Shown here in pieces: positions 5,906 to 13,013 of a stretch of 13,402 bases of DNA. Numbering within the stretch: the first letter of the stretch is position 1; every line of letters starts with the position of its first letter. The notes beneath the pieces are model-generated. The model made no database searches. It was not told where the DNA came from and saw only the letters and a list, made by a program, of their open reading frames with translations. The position numbers and the translations under genes were made by a program. This DNA comes from an uncultured Methylobacillus sp. (GTDB lineage Bacteria; Pseudomonadota; Gammaproteobacteria; Burkholderiales; Methylophilaceae): positions 1-13,402 of the forward strand of contig CAMLME010000038.1 of the NCBI GenBank assembly GCA_946481235.1. The letters are read 5' to 3'.

Positions 5906-6915
5906 GGATGTTGCACCTTGGCCACGGTGCCGGCGGCGGAAGACGTACGCGCGGCCTCAATGATACGTAGCACCGCCAGCCCGTCCTCTCCGCTGATCAT
6001 CGGCGGCGCCCCGGTTTCGACGCACTCCAGGAAGTGCCGCCACTCGGCGAGATAGCTATCGTCGCGCTGTGTCGGACACTCCTCCAGCGCCTGCCAGGCG
6101 GTGCCGCCAGGCTCGTAGAGTTCGACTTTCCCTTCCAGCGCATTCCAGCGCAGCGACCCGGACTCGCCGATGGCAGTGCAGTTGCGCACCGTATCGTGAC
6201 GCACAAAGTCGATGTCCAGCGAGGCCACCAGTGGCCCGCGATCCGTGAGACCGTGGAACCCCAGGATCAGGTGCGCCGTGTCCTCGACATCGATCTCGAG
6301 CAGGCTCTGCCGGAGCAAAGCCGCATTGACCCAGTCGACTTCGCCGAAGACCCAGCGCAGGAAGTCGATTTCGTGGCTCAGTTCCAGCAAGGCACCGCCA
6401 CCCAGCGCGGACTGCGCGGAAACGTTGTGGCGGTAATCGCTGCCGGGGCGCCAGGCAGGCAGGAACTGTCCTACTTCGGCGCGCACCGACAGCACATGCC
6501 CGACGCGCCGCTCCTGGATCAACTGCCGGAAACGCTGCAGGGATGGCAGGAAGCGCATGTTGTAGGCCGTCATCAGGACCACATGATGACGGCGGCAGGT
6601 GTCGATTAGCTCGGGCACGTCGCCGGCCATGCTGGAGATGGGTTTCTCGACCAGCAGATGCACCCCGGCCGCAGCCAGCGGAATGGCGGACGCGACATGA
6701 TGGCTGGCCGGATTGGCGATCACCGCCAGCCGCGGCTTGAGCCGCAGGGCGTCGTCCAGGCTGGTCACGCAATAGTCAATGCCAGGTTCGGGGATTTCAG
6801 GGCACCCTCGGGACCGCAAAGCGATGATCTCGCAATCCGGCCGTAATTGCTTGATTACATGGGCGTGCCGCTTGCCTATACTGCCCAGGCCCACGATCAG
6901 GGCGCGATCCTCCAT
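5902..6915 (-). CDS. ptmF: Gfo/Idh/MocA-family oxidoreductase, PtmF-like
   Basis: A 337-aa protein with an N-terminal Rossmann fold, motif VGLGSIGKRHAHV (8-20), and the family's EKP active-site motif at VEKPIS (89-94). A C-terminal Gfo/Idh/MocA alpha/beta domain follows from ~125, including the GGALLELSHEIDFLRW stretch expected in the substrate/His region. ATG 6915 overlaps the ptmE stop as TGATG. In C. jejuni, ptmF sits between ptmE and ptmB and has been assigned, with PtmA, to supplying glucosamine phosphate for the GDP-linked Leg pathway. The assignment rests on family plus identical neighbours. The exact reaction is inferred. Confidence 0.88.
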   Translation of the reverse strand: MEDRALIVGLGSIGKRHAHVIKQLRPDCEIIALRSRGCPEIPEPGIDYCVTSLDDALRLKPRLAVIANPASHHVASAIPLAAAGVHLLVEKPISSMAGDVPELIDTCRRHHVVLMTAYNMRFLPSLQRFRQLIQERRVGHVLSVRAEVGQFLPAWRPGSDYRHNVSAQSALGGGALLELSHEIDFLRWVFGEVDWVNAALLRQSLLEIDVEDTAHLILGFHGLTDRGPLVASLDIDFVRHDTVRNCTAIGESGSLRWNALEGKVELYEPGGTAWQALEECPTQRDDSYLAEWRHFLECVETGAPPMISGEDGLAVLRIIEAARTSSAAGTVAKVQHP

Positions 6916-7982
6916 CAGGACTCGGCTTTCTGGTTGGCAACGGCGTAATCGTCAAGGCGCCCGACATCCAGCCAAGGCTCATGCATGGGATAAACGACAG
7001 TGCGTAGCTCGCTCTCCTGCAGCTTGCCAAACAGGGTCGGCATGTCGCAATGCTCGCCCTTGTGCAAATGATCCAGCACGCTCGGATCGAGCGCATAGAC
7101 ACCGGCATTGATATGGCTTTTGATTACCGGCTTTTCCTCGAAGCCGACGATGTCCACGCCGCTCGTGCGCACCACTCCAAAGGGATGCTGCCATTCGTGC
7201 AGACGCACTGCCATTGTCGCCATCGCGCCGTGGTGGTGATGGAAGTCCAGCAGTTCACCGTAATGGATATCCGTCAGCACATCGCCGTTGGTGACGATCA
7301 GCGGCACGTCCGGCTTCGGCTGCAGTAGTGCCAGCGCCCCGGCGGTGCCGAGCGGAGTATCCTCGCGCAAGTACTCGATGCGGATCTTCCAGCGGCTGCC
7401 GTCGCCGAAATACTCTTCAATCATATGACCCAGGTAATGTACCGCCAGCACAAAGCGCTGGAAGCCTTCGGCCCGCGCACGGTCGATGATGTGCTCCAGC
7501 ATCGGCTTGCCGCCCACCGGCAACATGGGCTTGGGGCAGCTTTCGGTATAAGGCCGCAGCCGCATGCCCTGACCGCCCGCCATAATCACCATGGTATTAG
7601 GGCGCTGAACGGGCACCAGCAGTTCATCCCACACATGCAATCCCACTACGCGGCGCTGTCCGTCCACCACGGGGAGTTGGCGCACCTTGTTCGCCTGCAT
7701 CAGTTGCAGCACCATCTCGCGCTCCAGCTGAGGCGGGACGACTAGCGGTTCGCGATTGACGATGGACTCGACCGGACTTTGCATGCCCAGGCCACGCAGC
7801 AGCCCACGGCGGATATCGCCGTCGGTCAATGTGCCGATCAAGCTGCCATCGGCATCGACCACCATGGCGATCTGCAAGGCGGATGCATCCAGGCTCAGGA
7901 TGGCCTGCTGCAGCGTGGCGTCGGGCGCGAGCAGGGTTTTGCGCCACGGCTCGGGAAGCGCATGCCGGATGTGTTCGCTCAT
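6915..7982 (-). CDS. ptmE: CBS-domain sugar-phosphate nucleotidyltransferase, PtmE-like
   Basis: A 355-aa fusion. Two CBS domains (about 10-68 and 70-123) are followed by a nucleotidyltransferase domain from ~130 with the signature MAGGQGMRLRPYTESCPKPM (134-153). The distal part has TNGDVLTDIHY (metal/nucleotide-binding Asp), GFEEKP and NAGVYAL. In Campylobacter, PtmE has this layout and makes GDP-glucosamine from GlcN-1-P and GTP. A GTP preference here is inferred, not visible. CBS pairs often bind adenine nucleotides and may regulate flux. I chose ATG 7982 rather than GTG 7988, because an AGG lies 7 nt before the ATG and almost touches the GTG. A 36-nt gap separates it from legG, one of the widest junctions inside the block. 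Confidence 0.9.
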   Translation of the reverse strand: MSEHIRHALPEPWRKTLLAPDATLQQAILSLDASALQIAMVVDADGSLIGTLTDGDIRRGLLRGLGMQSPVESIVNREPLVVPPQLEREMVLQLMQANKVRQLPVVDGQRRVVGLHVWDELLVPVQRPNTMVIMAGGQGMRLRPYTESCPKPMLPVGGKPMLEHIIDRARAEGFQRFVLAVHYLGHMIEEYFGDGSRWKIRIEYLREDTPLGTAGALALLQPKPDVPLIVTNGDVLTDIHYGELLDFHHHHGAMATMAVRLHEWQHPFGVVRTSGVDIVGFEEKPVIKSHINAGVYALDPSVLDHLHKGEHCDMPTLFGKLQESELRTVVYPMHEPWLDVGRLDDYAVANQKAES

Positions 7983-8018
7983 GCGCACACCTGCCGGGTC
8001 TCGGGAAATTTCTTCATC

Positions 8019-9182
8019 TCAGTCATCGCGCAGATCGTAAAAAGTTTTCTTCAGCAGCGTATCCAGCGGATACTCCTGCAGCACCCGCACCACCTTCTCG
8101 CTCGCACCGCCCTCGCCGTAGGGATTGCGCACTGTTGCCAGTTGCGCCTGGAACTCCGGGGAATATAGCGTGCGCAGGGCGCCGGCAATGGATTCCCGTT
8201 CCGGGGAGCAATCGATCACGCTCTCCGCCTTGAGCCGGCCACGCTGGCGATCGCCGATATTGACCGTGCCCTTATGAAAACTGGGCACCTCGGCTAGGCC
8301 GCTGGAGGAGTTGCCTACCACGCCGTCCACCTGGCGGATGCAGGAAAGATAGCGCAACTGCCCCAGCGAAGTATAGGCGCGAGCATGGGGTCGGGCCGCG
8401 ACGAACTGCTCGATCATGTCTATAAGTATTCTGCCATCGGTATCCGCGTTCGGCATGGTGAAAATCAGGTGCGTGTCTTCCAGTGCGTCGAGCGCCGCCA
8501 GCAGTTCGGCCATCTGCGCGCCGGCCGTCGACTCTTCCAGAGTAACCGGATGAAAGGTGACCAGCAAATTTTTAGGACCCAGCTTGAAGTCCAGCGCTGC
8601 TTCCAGCGCCGCACGATCCAGCAGCTCCAGCCGCCGAAGATTGTCGATGCCCAGCCCGCCCACGAGGAAGACGCGCTCCGGCGCCTCGCCCAGTTGCACG
8701 ACACGCCGGCGGTACTCCTCGGCCGCGACGAAATGCAGATGGGACATCTTGGTGATCGAATGGCGGATGGCCTCGTCGATCGCGCCCTCGGTGGTTTCCC
8801 CGCCATGCAGGTGCGCCAGCGGCACGCGCGCGACCATCGCAGCGGCGGCGGCGGCGAAGATCTCGAAACGGTCGCCCAGCACCAGCATCAGGTCCGGCTT
8901 CAACTGCTCGATGGCCTCGCCGAAGCCCATCAGTCCGAGTCCCATGGATTTAGTGATGCCGGCCGGCGTATCCGAGCTCAGCAGCATTTCCACCTTGCGG
9001 TCGATGGCAAAGCCATCCTTCTCGATTTCGCGATAGGTCAGGCCAAACTCGGGAGACAGGTGCATGCCCGTTGCAATGACCTGAAGACGCAGGTCCGGCG
9101 ATTGACGGATTCCTTCCATGACCCAGCGCAAAAGGCCATAATCAGCCCGGGTTCCGGTCACAACACAGACGGTGCGACTCAT
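8019..9182 (-). CDS. legG: Hydrolysing nucleotide-sugar 2-epimerase, LegG/NeuC family
   Basis: A 387-aa NeuC-type UDP/GDP-N-acetyl-sugar 2-epimerase (hydrolysing) with the UDP-GlcNAc 2-epimerase fold. It removes the nucleotide from the 2,4-diacetamido sugar and inverts C2 to give the manno-configured substrate of LegI. Motifs: TGTRADYG (9-16), LGDRFE (102-107), LAHLHGGE (122-129), TFHPVT (209-214), GNSSSGLAEVPS (290-301) and NIGDRQRGR (308-316). All typical catalytic segments are present and the length is normal. ATG 9182 overlaps the legI stop as ATGA. The PtmE neighbour argues for a GDP-linked rather than UDP-linked substrate, as in Campylobacter. NeuC for sialic acid is the alternative, disfavoured by the presence of LegB and LegC. 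Confidence 0.93.
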   Translation of the reverse strand: MSRTVCVVTGTRADYGLLRWVMEGIRQSPDLRLQVIATGMHLSPEFGLTYREIEKDGFAIDRKVEMLLSSDTPAGITKSMGLGLMGFGEAIEQLKPDLMLVLGDRFEIFAAAAAAMVARVPLAHLHGGETTEGAIDEAIRHSITKMSHLHFVAAEEYRRRVVQLGEAPERVFLVGGLGIDNLRRLELLDRAALEAALDFKLGPKNLLVTFHPVTLEESTAGAQMAELLAALDALEDTHLIFTMPNADTDGRILIDMIEQFVAARPHARAYTSLGQLRYLSCIRQVDGVVGNSSSGLAEVPSFHKGTVNIGDRQRGRLKAESVIDCSPERESIAGALRTLYSPEFQAQLATVRNPYGEGGASEKVVRVLQEYPLDTLLKKTFYDLRDD

Positions 9183-10180
9183 AGCTCGACCAGATCATCC
9201 TTGGCAAAATCGCGCGTTGCCCTGCGCCCCAACACCTCATCCCAGCGCATGGGAGATATTCCTGTACCAGGCCGCTTGGCTGCGATATTGGATTCCGTAA
9301 ATACCTCGCCCGCATGTATGTTCCGGCTCGCTACCAGCGACCTGCGCGCGATGGGAATGTTCTTGGATTCGCTTGGACTCGGACGCTTTATGCCGTCCCC
9401 AAGAGCAACCTCAATGTTCCGGATTGCCGAGACCAGGGCCGACAGCTCCTGGGGTTCAAGGCTGGCTTTATGATCCGGCCCGGCGAGATTGCGATCCAGA
9501 GTGAAGTGCTTTTCGATCACGGTTGCTCCAAGCGCAACGGCTGCAATCGAAACTTCGATCCCAAGCGTGTGGTCGGAATATCCGACCTCCACTCCAAACG
9601 CATCCTTGATCGTCAGCATGGCTCGCAGATTGACATCGCTCATCGGCGTCGGATATTCAGTATTGCAATGCAGCACTGTGATTTGTTCGCGTGCGGTTCC
9701 GGCGGCCTCCAGCACTTCGAGCGCCATCCCGATTTCGCCAAGCTCCGCCATGCCGGTAGAAAGTATCACCGGCATTCCGTATTTTCCAACATGGCGCAAG
9801 TAAGGCAGGTTGGTTATTTCCCCGGACGGAATCTTGAAGCGATCCAGGCCAAGTTCAGCCAGCATATCAACGCTTTCCTCGTCGAAACCGGTGGAAAAAA
9901 AACCGATGCCCCGCGTCCGGCAATAATCGATCAGTTCGAGGTGCATTTCGCGCGTCAGTTCCAGCTTGCTCAGCATTGCATGCTGGGTCTCTTCCGCGCC
10001 AGTGGCACTGCTTTGGTACTCGGCTTTCCGTGCGCCGGCAGTGACCAGCCGACTGGCCGTGAACGTCTGAAACTTGACCAGATCGGCGCCAGCGTCGGCC
10101 GCCACGTTAATCAGCCGGCGCGCCATGGACATGTCGCCGTTATGGTTGACGCCAGCTTCCGCGATGATCAATGTTCTCAT
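9179..10180 (-). CDS. legI: Legionaminic acid synthase, LegI/NeuB family
   Basis: A 333-aa NeuB-family synthase that condenses phosphoenolpyruvate with the 6-deoxy-diacetamido-mannose to form Leg. The TIM-barrel NeuB domain (1-~260) has AEAGVNHNG (8-16), KFQTF (36-40), HCNTEYPTP (171-179), YSDHTLG (201-207), IEKHFTLDR (222-230) and GPDHKASLEP (234-243). The two metal-binding His are expected at H225 and H237. The C-terminal SAF (antifreeze-like) domain (~278-333) includes AKRPGTGISP (301-310). I chose ATG 10180: it overlaps the legH stop as ATGA, and the family begins with this sequence. An upstream in-frame ATG at 10366 only adds a read-through of the legH region. The minus strand has a run of eight T at 9902-9895 (GFFST). 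NeuB and PseI are alternatives; the neighbours favour LegI. Confidence 0.95.
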   Translation of the reverse strand: MRTLIIAEAGVNHNGDMSMARRLINVAADAGADLVKFQTFTASRLVTAGARKAEYQSSATGAEETQHAMLSKLELTREMHLELIDYCRTRGIGFFSTGFDEESVDMLAELGLDRFKIPSGEITNLPYLRHVGKYGMPVILSTGMAELGEIGMALEVLEAAGTAREQITVLHCNTEYPTPMSDVNLRAMLTIKDAFGVEVGYSDHTLGIEVSIAAVALGATVIEKHFTLDRNLAGPDHKASLEPQELSALVSAIRNIEVALGDGIKRPSPSESKNIPIARRSLVASRNIHAGEVFTESNIAAKRPGTGISPMRWDEVLGRRATRDFAKDDLVEL

Positions 10181-10809
10181 TTCGAATATCCCGCCGATGC
10201 ATCCTGAACAAAGGCCTGCAGATCGGCAATCACTTTCTCGCCCATTTTGACCATGCAGCGCTCGCCGATCCTGAGACCCTGGCGCACGCAGGCATTGCTT
10301 CCGACAAAGCTGCCCGCTCCGACCCATACGTCGCCATTCAGGATCGCCGCGGTCGAGATATGACAATGATCGCCGACTACGACATCGTGCTCGATCAGCG
10401 CCTGGCTATTGACGATGCAATTGCTGCCGATGCTGGCGCCGGCATTCACCACCGCGCCATGCATGACTACGGTTCCCTCGCCCAGGCTTGCGTGCCGGGA
10501 CACATAGGCACGCGGCGAAATTATGCAAGGCAGCTGGAAACCGCATTCCTTGAGCATCTGGAACATACGGATACGCAAATCAGGCGACTTGACCTGCCCC
10601 GAAACCACGAGCGCGCGGGCATATGTCCCGGCCAAGGAAGGCAAATCGCCATCCGTCCCAAGTACGGGATAGCCGAGCACGCGATTGCCGACCTCATGGG
10701 CCAACCCAACCAGGCCGGCTATGACAAAGCGGTCTTCCTGTTCGATCACATCGATGCAGGCGCGTGCATGCCCTCCCGCACCGACCAATAGTATCGAGTC
10801 TTTTTGCAT
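10177..10809 (-). CDS. legH: NeuD/LegH-type sugar O- or N-acetyltransferase
   Basis: A 210-aa acetyltransferase of the NeuD/PglD family. The N-terminal Rossmann-like PglD_N domain has VGAGGHAR (9-16). The C-terminal left-handed beta-helix of hexapeptide repeats spans ~95-190 and includes the probable catalytic His in ALIEHDVVVGDHCHIS (H141). It would acetylate the 4-amino group of the LegC product using acetyl-CoA. The start at 10809 has AAGGAG 3 nt upstream and lies 8 nt after the legC stop; the stop overlaps legI. C. jejuni LegH (encoded apart from the ptm genes) carries out the same step, so the symbol is by role. An O-acetyltransferase acting on the finished sugar, as NeuD does on sialic acid, cannot be excluded. 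Confidence 0.88.
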   Translation of the reverse strand: MQKDSILLVGAGGHARACIDVIEQEDRFVIAGLVGLAHEVGNRVLGYPVLGTDGDLPSLAGTYARALVVSGQVKSPDLRIRMFQMLKECGFQLPCIISPRAYVSRHASLGEGTVVMHGAVVNAGASIGSNCIVNSQALIEHDVVVGDHCHISTAAILNGDVWVGAGSFVGSNACVRQGLRIGERCMVKMGEKVIADLQAFVQDASAGYSK

Positions 10810-10817
10810 GTGCTCCT

Positions 10818-11999
10818 TCAGGCGCTGCCCACTGTCACACTGCTAGGAAGGTTGATTATGCGCTTTTCCAGAGACTCCGAGACAGGAAGCGGCATGCTCG
10901 GGCAGGCGCGATATGGCGGGAGGTTGTGCATAAGCATCCATACCGGGCGTGTCATCAATCCGGCATCGTTGGTGGCTTGCAGCAGTGCGTCGCGCAGGTC
11001 GGCGGCGGACTCCTCCAACAGCAAGGTCTGCAACCAGTAATTGCTGCGGCAGCCCTCCGGTTCGACGAGGACGCGGGCTTCGGGGATGCCGGCGAATGCT
11101 GTGTGATAACGCTCGTACAGCTGCCGTTTGGCCTCCACGAAACCCGCCAACTGCTCCAGCTGCGCGCAGCCCAACGCGGCATTGATGTTGGGCAGGCGGT
11201 AGTTGTAGCCGATTTCGTCGTGAACGTAGGCCCAGCGATGCGGCAGCTTGGCCGTGGTGGTCAGATGCTTGGCATGCTTCGCCAACTCGGGGTCGTCGGT
11301 CAGGATGGCGCCACCACCACCCGTGGTGATCACCTTGTTGCCGTTGAAGCTGAGCACGCCCATGCGCCCGAAGGTGCCGGCATGTTTGCCATGGACCGTG
11401 CTGCCGAGGGATTCGGTCGCGTCCTCGACCACTTCGAGACGGAAATCGCGGGCCAGCGCCAGCACGCCCTCGATATCCACCGGGTGCCCGAACGCATGCA
11501 TAGGAATGATGGCGCGAATGACGCGACCGGTGGCCAGGTTGACGCAGTTCCCGTCGCGCAACTCCGTGGTGGCGCGCAGGTAGTCGCGCAAGGCCTGCGG
11601 GTCCAGGCCCAGTGTGCGTTCTTCGCTGTCCACGAAATGCGGGGTCGCCCCGCAATACGCCACGGCATTTGCAGTTGCCACGAAAGTCAGCGCAGGCATC
11701 AGCACTTCGTCCTCCGCCTGCACGCCCGCCAGTTGTAGCGCCACATGCAGGGCAGCCGTGCCATTGACTACGGCTACTGCGTGGCGGGCGCCGGTAAAGG
11801 CGGCGAGATCGGCCTCGAAACGGTCGACGTAGCGGCCCACCGAGGAAACGAAGGTGGAATCCAGGCAATCCTTTAGATAAATCCATTCATTTCCTGCAAA
11901 GCGGGGTTCGTGCAGGACGGCGTTGCCCTCGCCCACCACGCTGCGGATGGCCTGGACAATCCGTCCGACGGCGGCTGATGGCGTGCCGACGGTACTCAC
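10818..11999 (-). CDS. legC: LegC-family PLP aminotransferase
   Basis: A 393-aa DegT/DnrJ/EryC1-family aminotransferase that adds the 4-amino group to the 4-keto sugar made by LegB. The N-terminal LHEPRFAGNEW...DSTFVSSVG (29-55) is characteristic of LegC. Other features are NGTAALH (79-85), VEDATESLGS (191-200; PLP-ring Asp193) and SFNGNK (217-222; Schiff-base Lys222) followed by TTGGGGAI. I chose GTG 11999, because it overlaps the legB TGA as GTGA and matches the family's N-terminus. An in-frame ATG at 12053 would add 18 residues lying inside legB. The next gene follows after 8 nt. Confidence 0.94.
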   Translation of the reverse strand: MSTVGTPSAAVGRIVQAIRSVVGEGNAVLHEPRFAGNEWIYLKDCLDSTFVSSVGRYVDRFEADLAAFTGARHAVAVVNGTAALHVALQLAGVQAEDEVLMPALTFVATANAVAYCGATPHFVDSEERTLGLDPQALRDYLRATTELRDGNCVNLATGRVIRAIIPMHAFGHPVDIEGVLALARDFRLEVVEDATESLGSTVHGKHAGTFGRMGVLSFNGNKVITTGGGGAILTDDPELAKHAKHLTTTAKLPHRWAYVHDEIGYNYRLPNINAALGCAQLEQLAGFVEAKRQLYERYHTAFAGIPEARVLVEPEGCRSNYWLQTLLLEESAADLRDALLQATNDAGLMTRPVWMLMHNLPPYRACPSMPLPVSESLEKRIINLPSSVTVGSA

Positions 12000-12994
12000 A
12001 GGTTGTAGATGTCCGCTTTGTAGGCCCCCAGATGGGACGGCTCGCGGAACCATGCCACGGTCTCGGCGATGCCGCGCCGGAAACCGTCCACCCCGCCGTA
12101 GCTGGGCTGCCAGTCCAGCAACCGCCCAGCTTTCTCATTGGCGGCCCATAACCGATCGACCTCGCTCTTCTCGGGTCGCAGGCGCTGCTCGTCTGTGACG
12201 ATCTCGATCTCGACACCCATAACTTCTGCGATCACCTTGGCGGTATCGCCGATGGAAATTTCGTAATTGCTGCCGATGTTGATCACCTCGCCCACGCCCC
12301 GATCGGAAACCAGCGCCGCAAGAAAACCGCCGACCGTATCTGCCACGTAATTGAAATCGCGCGTGGGATGAACTGCGCCCAGCTTGATCTGGCGTTTGCC
12401 GCTGGCAATCTGGGTGATGACGGTGGGGATCACTGCACGCGCCGACTGGCGCGGCCCGTAAGTATTGAACGGGCGGATGACGGTAACCGGCGTGCCAAAC
12501 GCGCAATGGAACGACAAGGCGATCTGGTCCGCGCCGATCTTGCTGGCGGAATACGGCGACTGCCCCTGCAGCGGATGCTCCTCGGTAATCGGCACGAAGC
12601 GGGCGGTGCCGTACACCTCGCTGGTCGAGGTGTGGATGACCTGGGCCACGTCCAGCTCACGGGCCGCCTGGACGATATTCAGCGTGCCCTTGATGTTGGT
12701 GTCGACATAGGTGTCGGGCGAATGATACGAATAGGGAATCGCGATCAGCGCGGCGAGGTGCAAGACCGCATCGCACCCCTGCATCGCCGTCTTGACACCG
12801 TGCGGATCACGAACATCGCCGGCAAACACGTCGAACTTGCCGGCCACGTCGGGCGCACAGCTGTCCAGCCAACCCCAGGAATTAAACGAGTTGTACTGGA
12901 CAAACGCCCTGACGTCATACCCCTTACGGACCAGTGCTTCCGTGAGATGCGAGCCGATGAAACCGTCGGCGCCGGTGACAAGGATTTTTTTCAC
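11996..12994 (-). CDS. legB: NAD-dependent 4,6-dehydratase LegB
   Basis: A 332-aa extended SDR that acts on nucleotide-linked GlcNAc to form the 4-keto-6-deoxy sugar, the first dedicated step to legionaminic acid. It has the NAD-binding motif TGADGFIGSH (7-16), the active-site TSTSEVYG (122-129), YSASK (Tyr148, Lys152) and RPFNTYGPRQSARAVIP (174-190), which is highly typical of LegB. The start is GTG 12994-12992, followed by a run of seven A. It has no convincing SD and lies 19 nt after the flgL stop, so translation probably depends on coupling to flgL. The donor may be GDP- or UDP-GlcNAc; PtmE nearby favours GDP. Confidence 0.95.
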   Translation of the reverse strand: MKKILVTGADGFIGSHLTEALVRKGYDVRAFVQYNSFNSWGWLDSCAPDVAGKFDVFAGDVRDPHGVKTAMQGCDAVLHLAALIAIPYSYHSPDTYVDTNIKGTLNIVQAARELDVAQVIHTSTSEVYGTARFVPITEEHPLQGQSPYSASKIGADQIALSFHCAFGTPVTVIRPFNTYGPRQSARAVIPTVITQIASGKRQIKLGAVHPTRDFNYVADTVGGFLAALVSDRGVGEVINIGSNYEISIGDTAKVIAEVMGVEIEIVTDEQRLRPEKSEVDRLWAANEKAGRLLDWQPSYGGVDGFRRGIAETVAWFREPSHLGAYKADIYNL

Positions 12995-13013
12995 TTCTTG
13001 AGTCAGCTACGGC

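Noticed and set aside
8385..9473. Plus-strand ORF of 362 codons across legG/legI
   Set aside because: It spans two conserved minus-strand genes and shows no known motif.
10181..10366. N-terminal extension of legI (62 residues before MRTLIIAEAG)
   Set aside because: The extension reads through legH in another frame, while the inner ATG overlaps the legH stop as ATGA and matches NeuB-family N-termini.
10764..11738. Plus-strand ORF of 324 codons opposite legC/legH
   Set aside because: Same reason: GC-rich antisense frame without domain signature.
12000..12053. 18-residue N-terminal extension of legC
   Set aside because: It lies inside legB, and the GTG overlapping the legB stop fits the operon pattern.
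4428..12994. Pseudaminic acid or sialic acid pathway instead of legionaminic acid
   Set aside because: LegB and LegC signatures plus the PtmE/F/B/A gene order, with no PseB, PseC, PseG or PseH type proteins, favour legionaminic acid.
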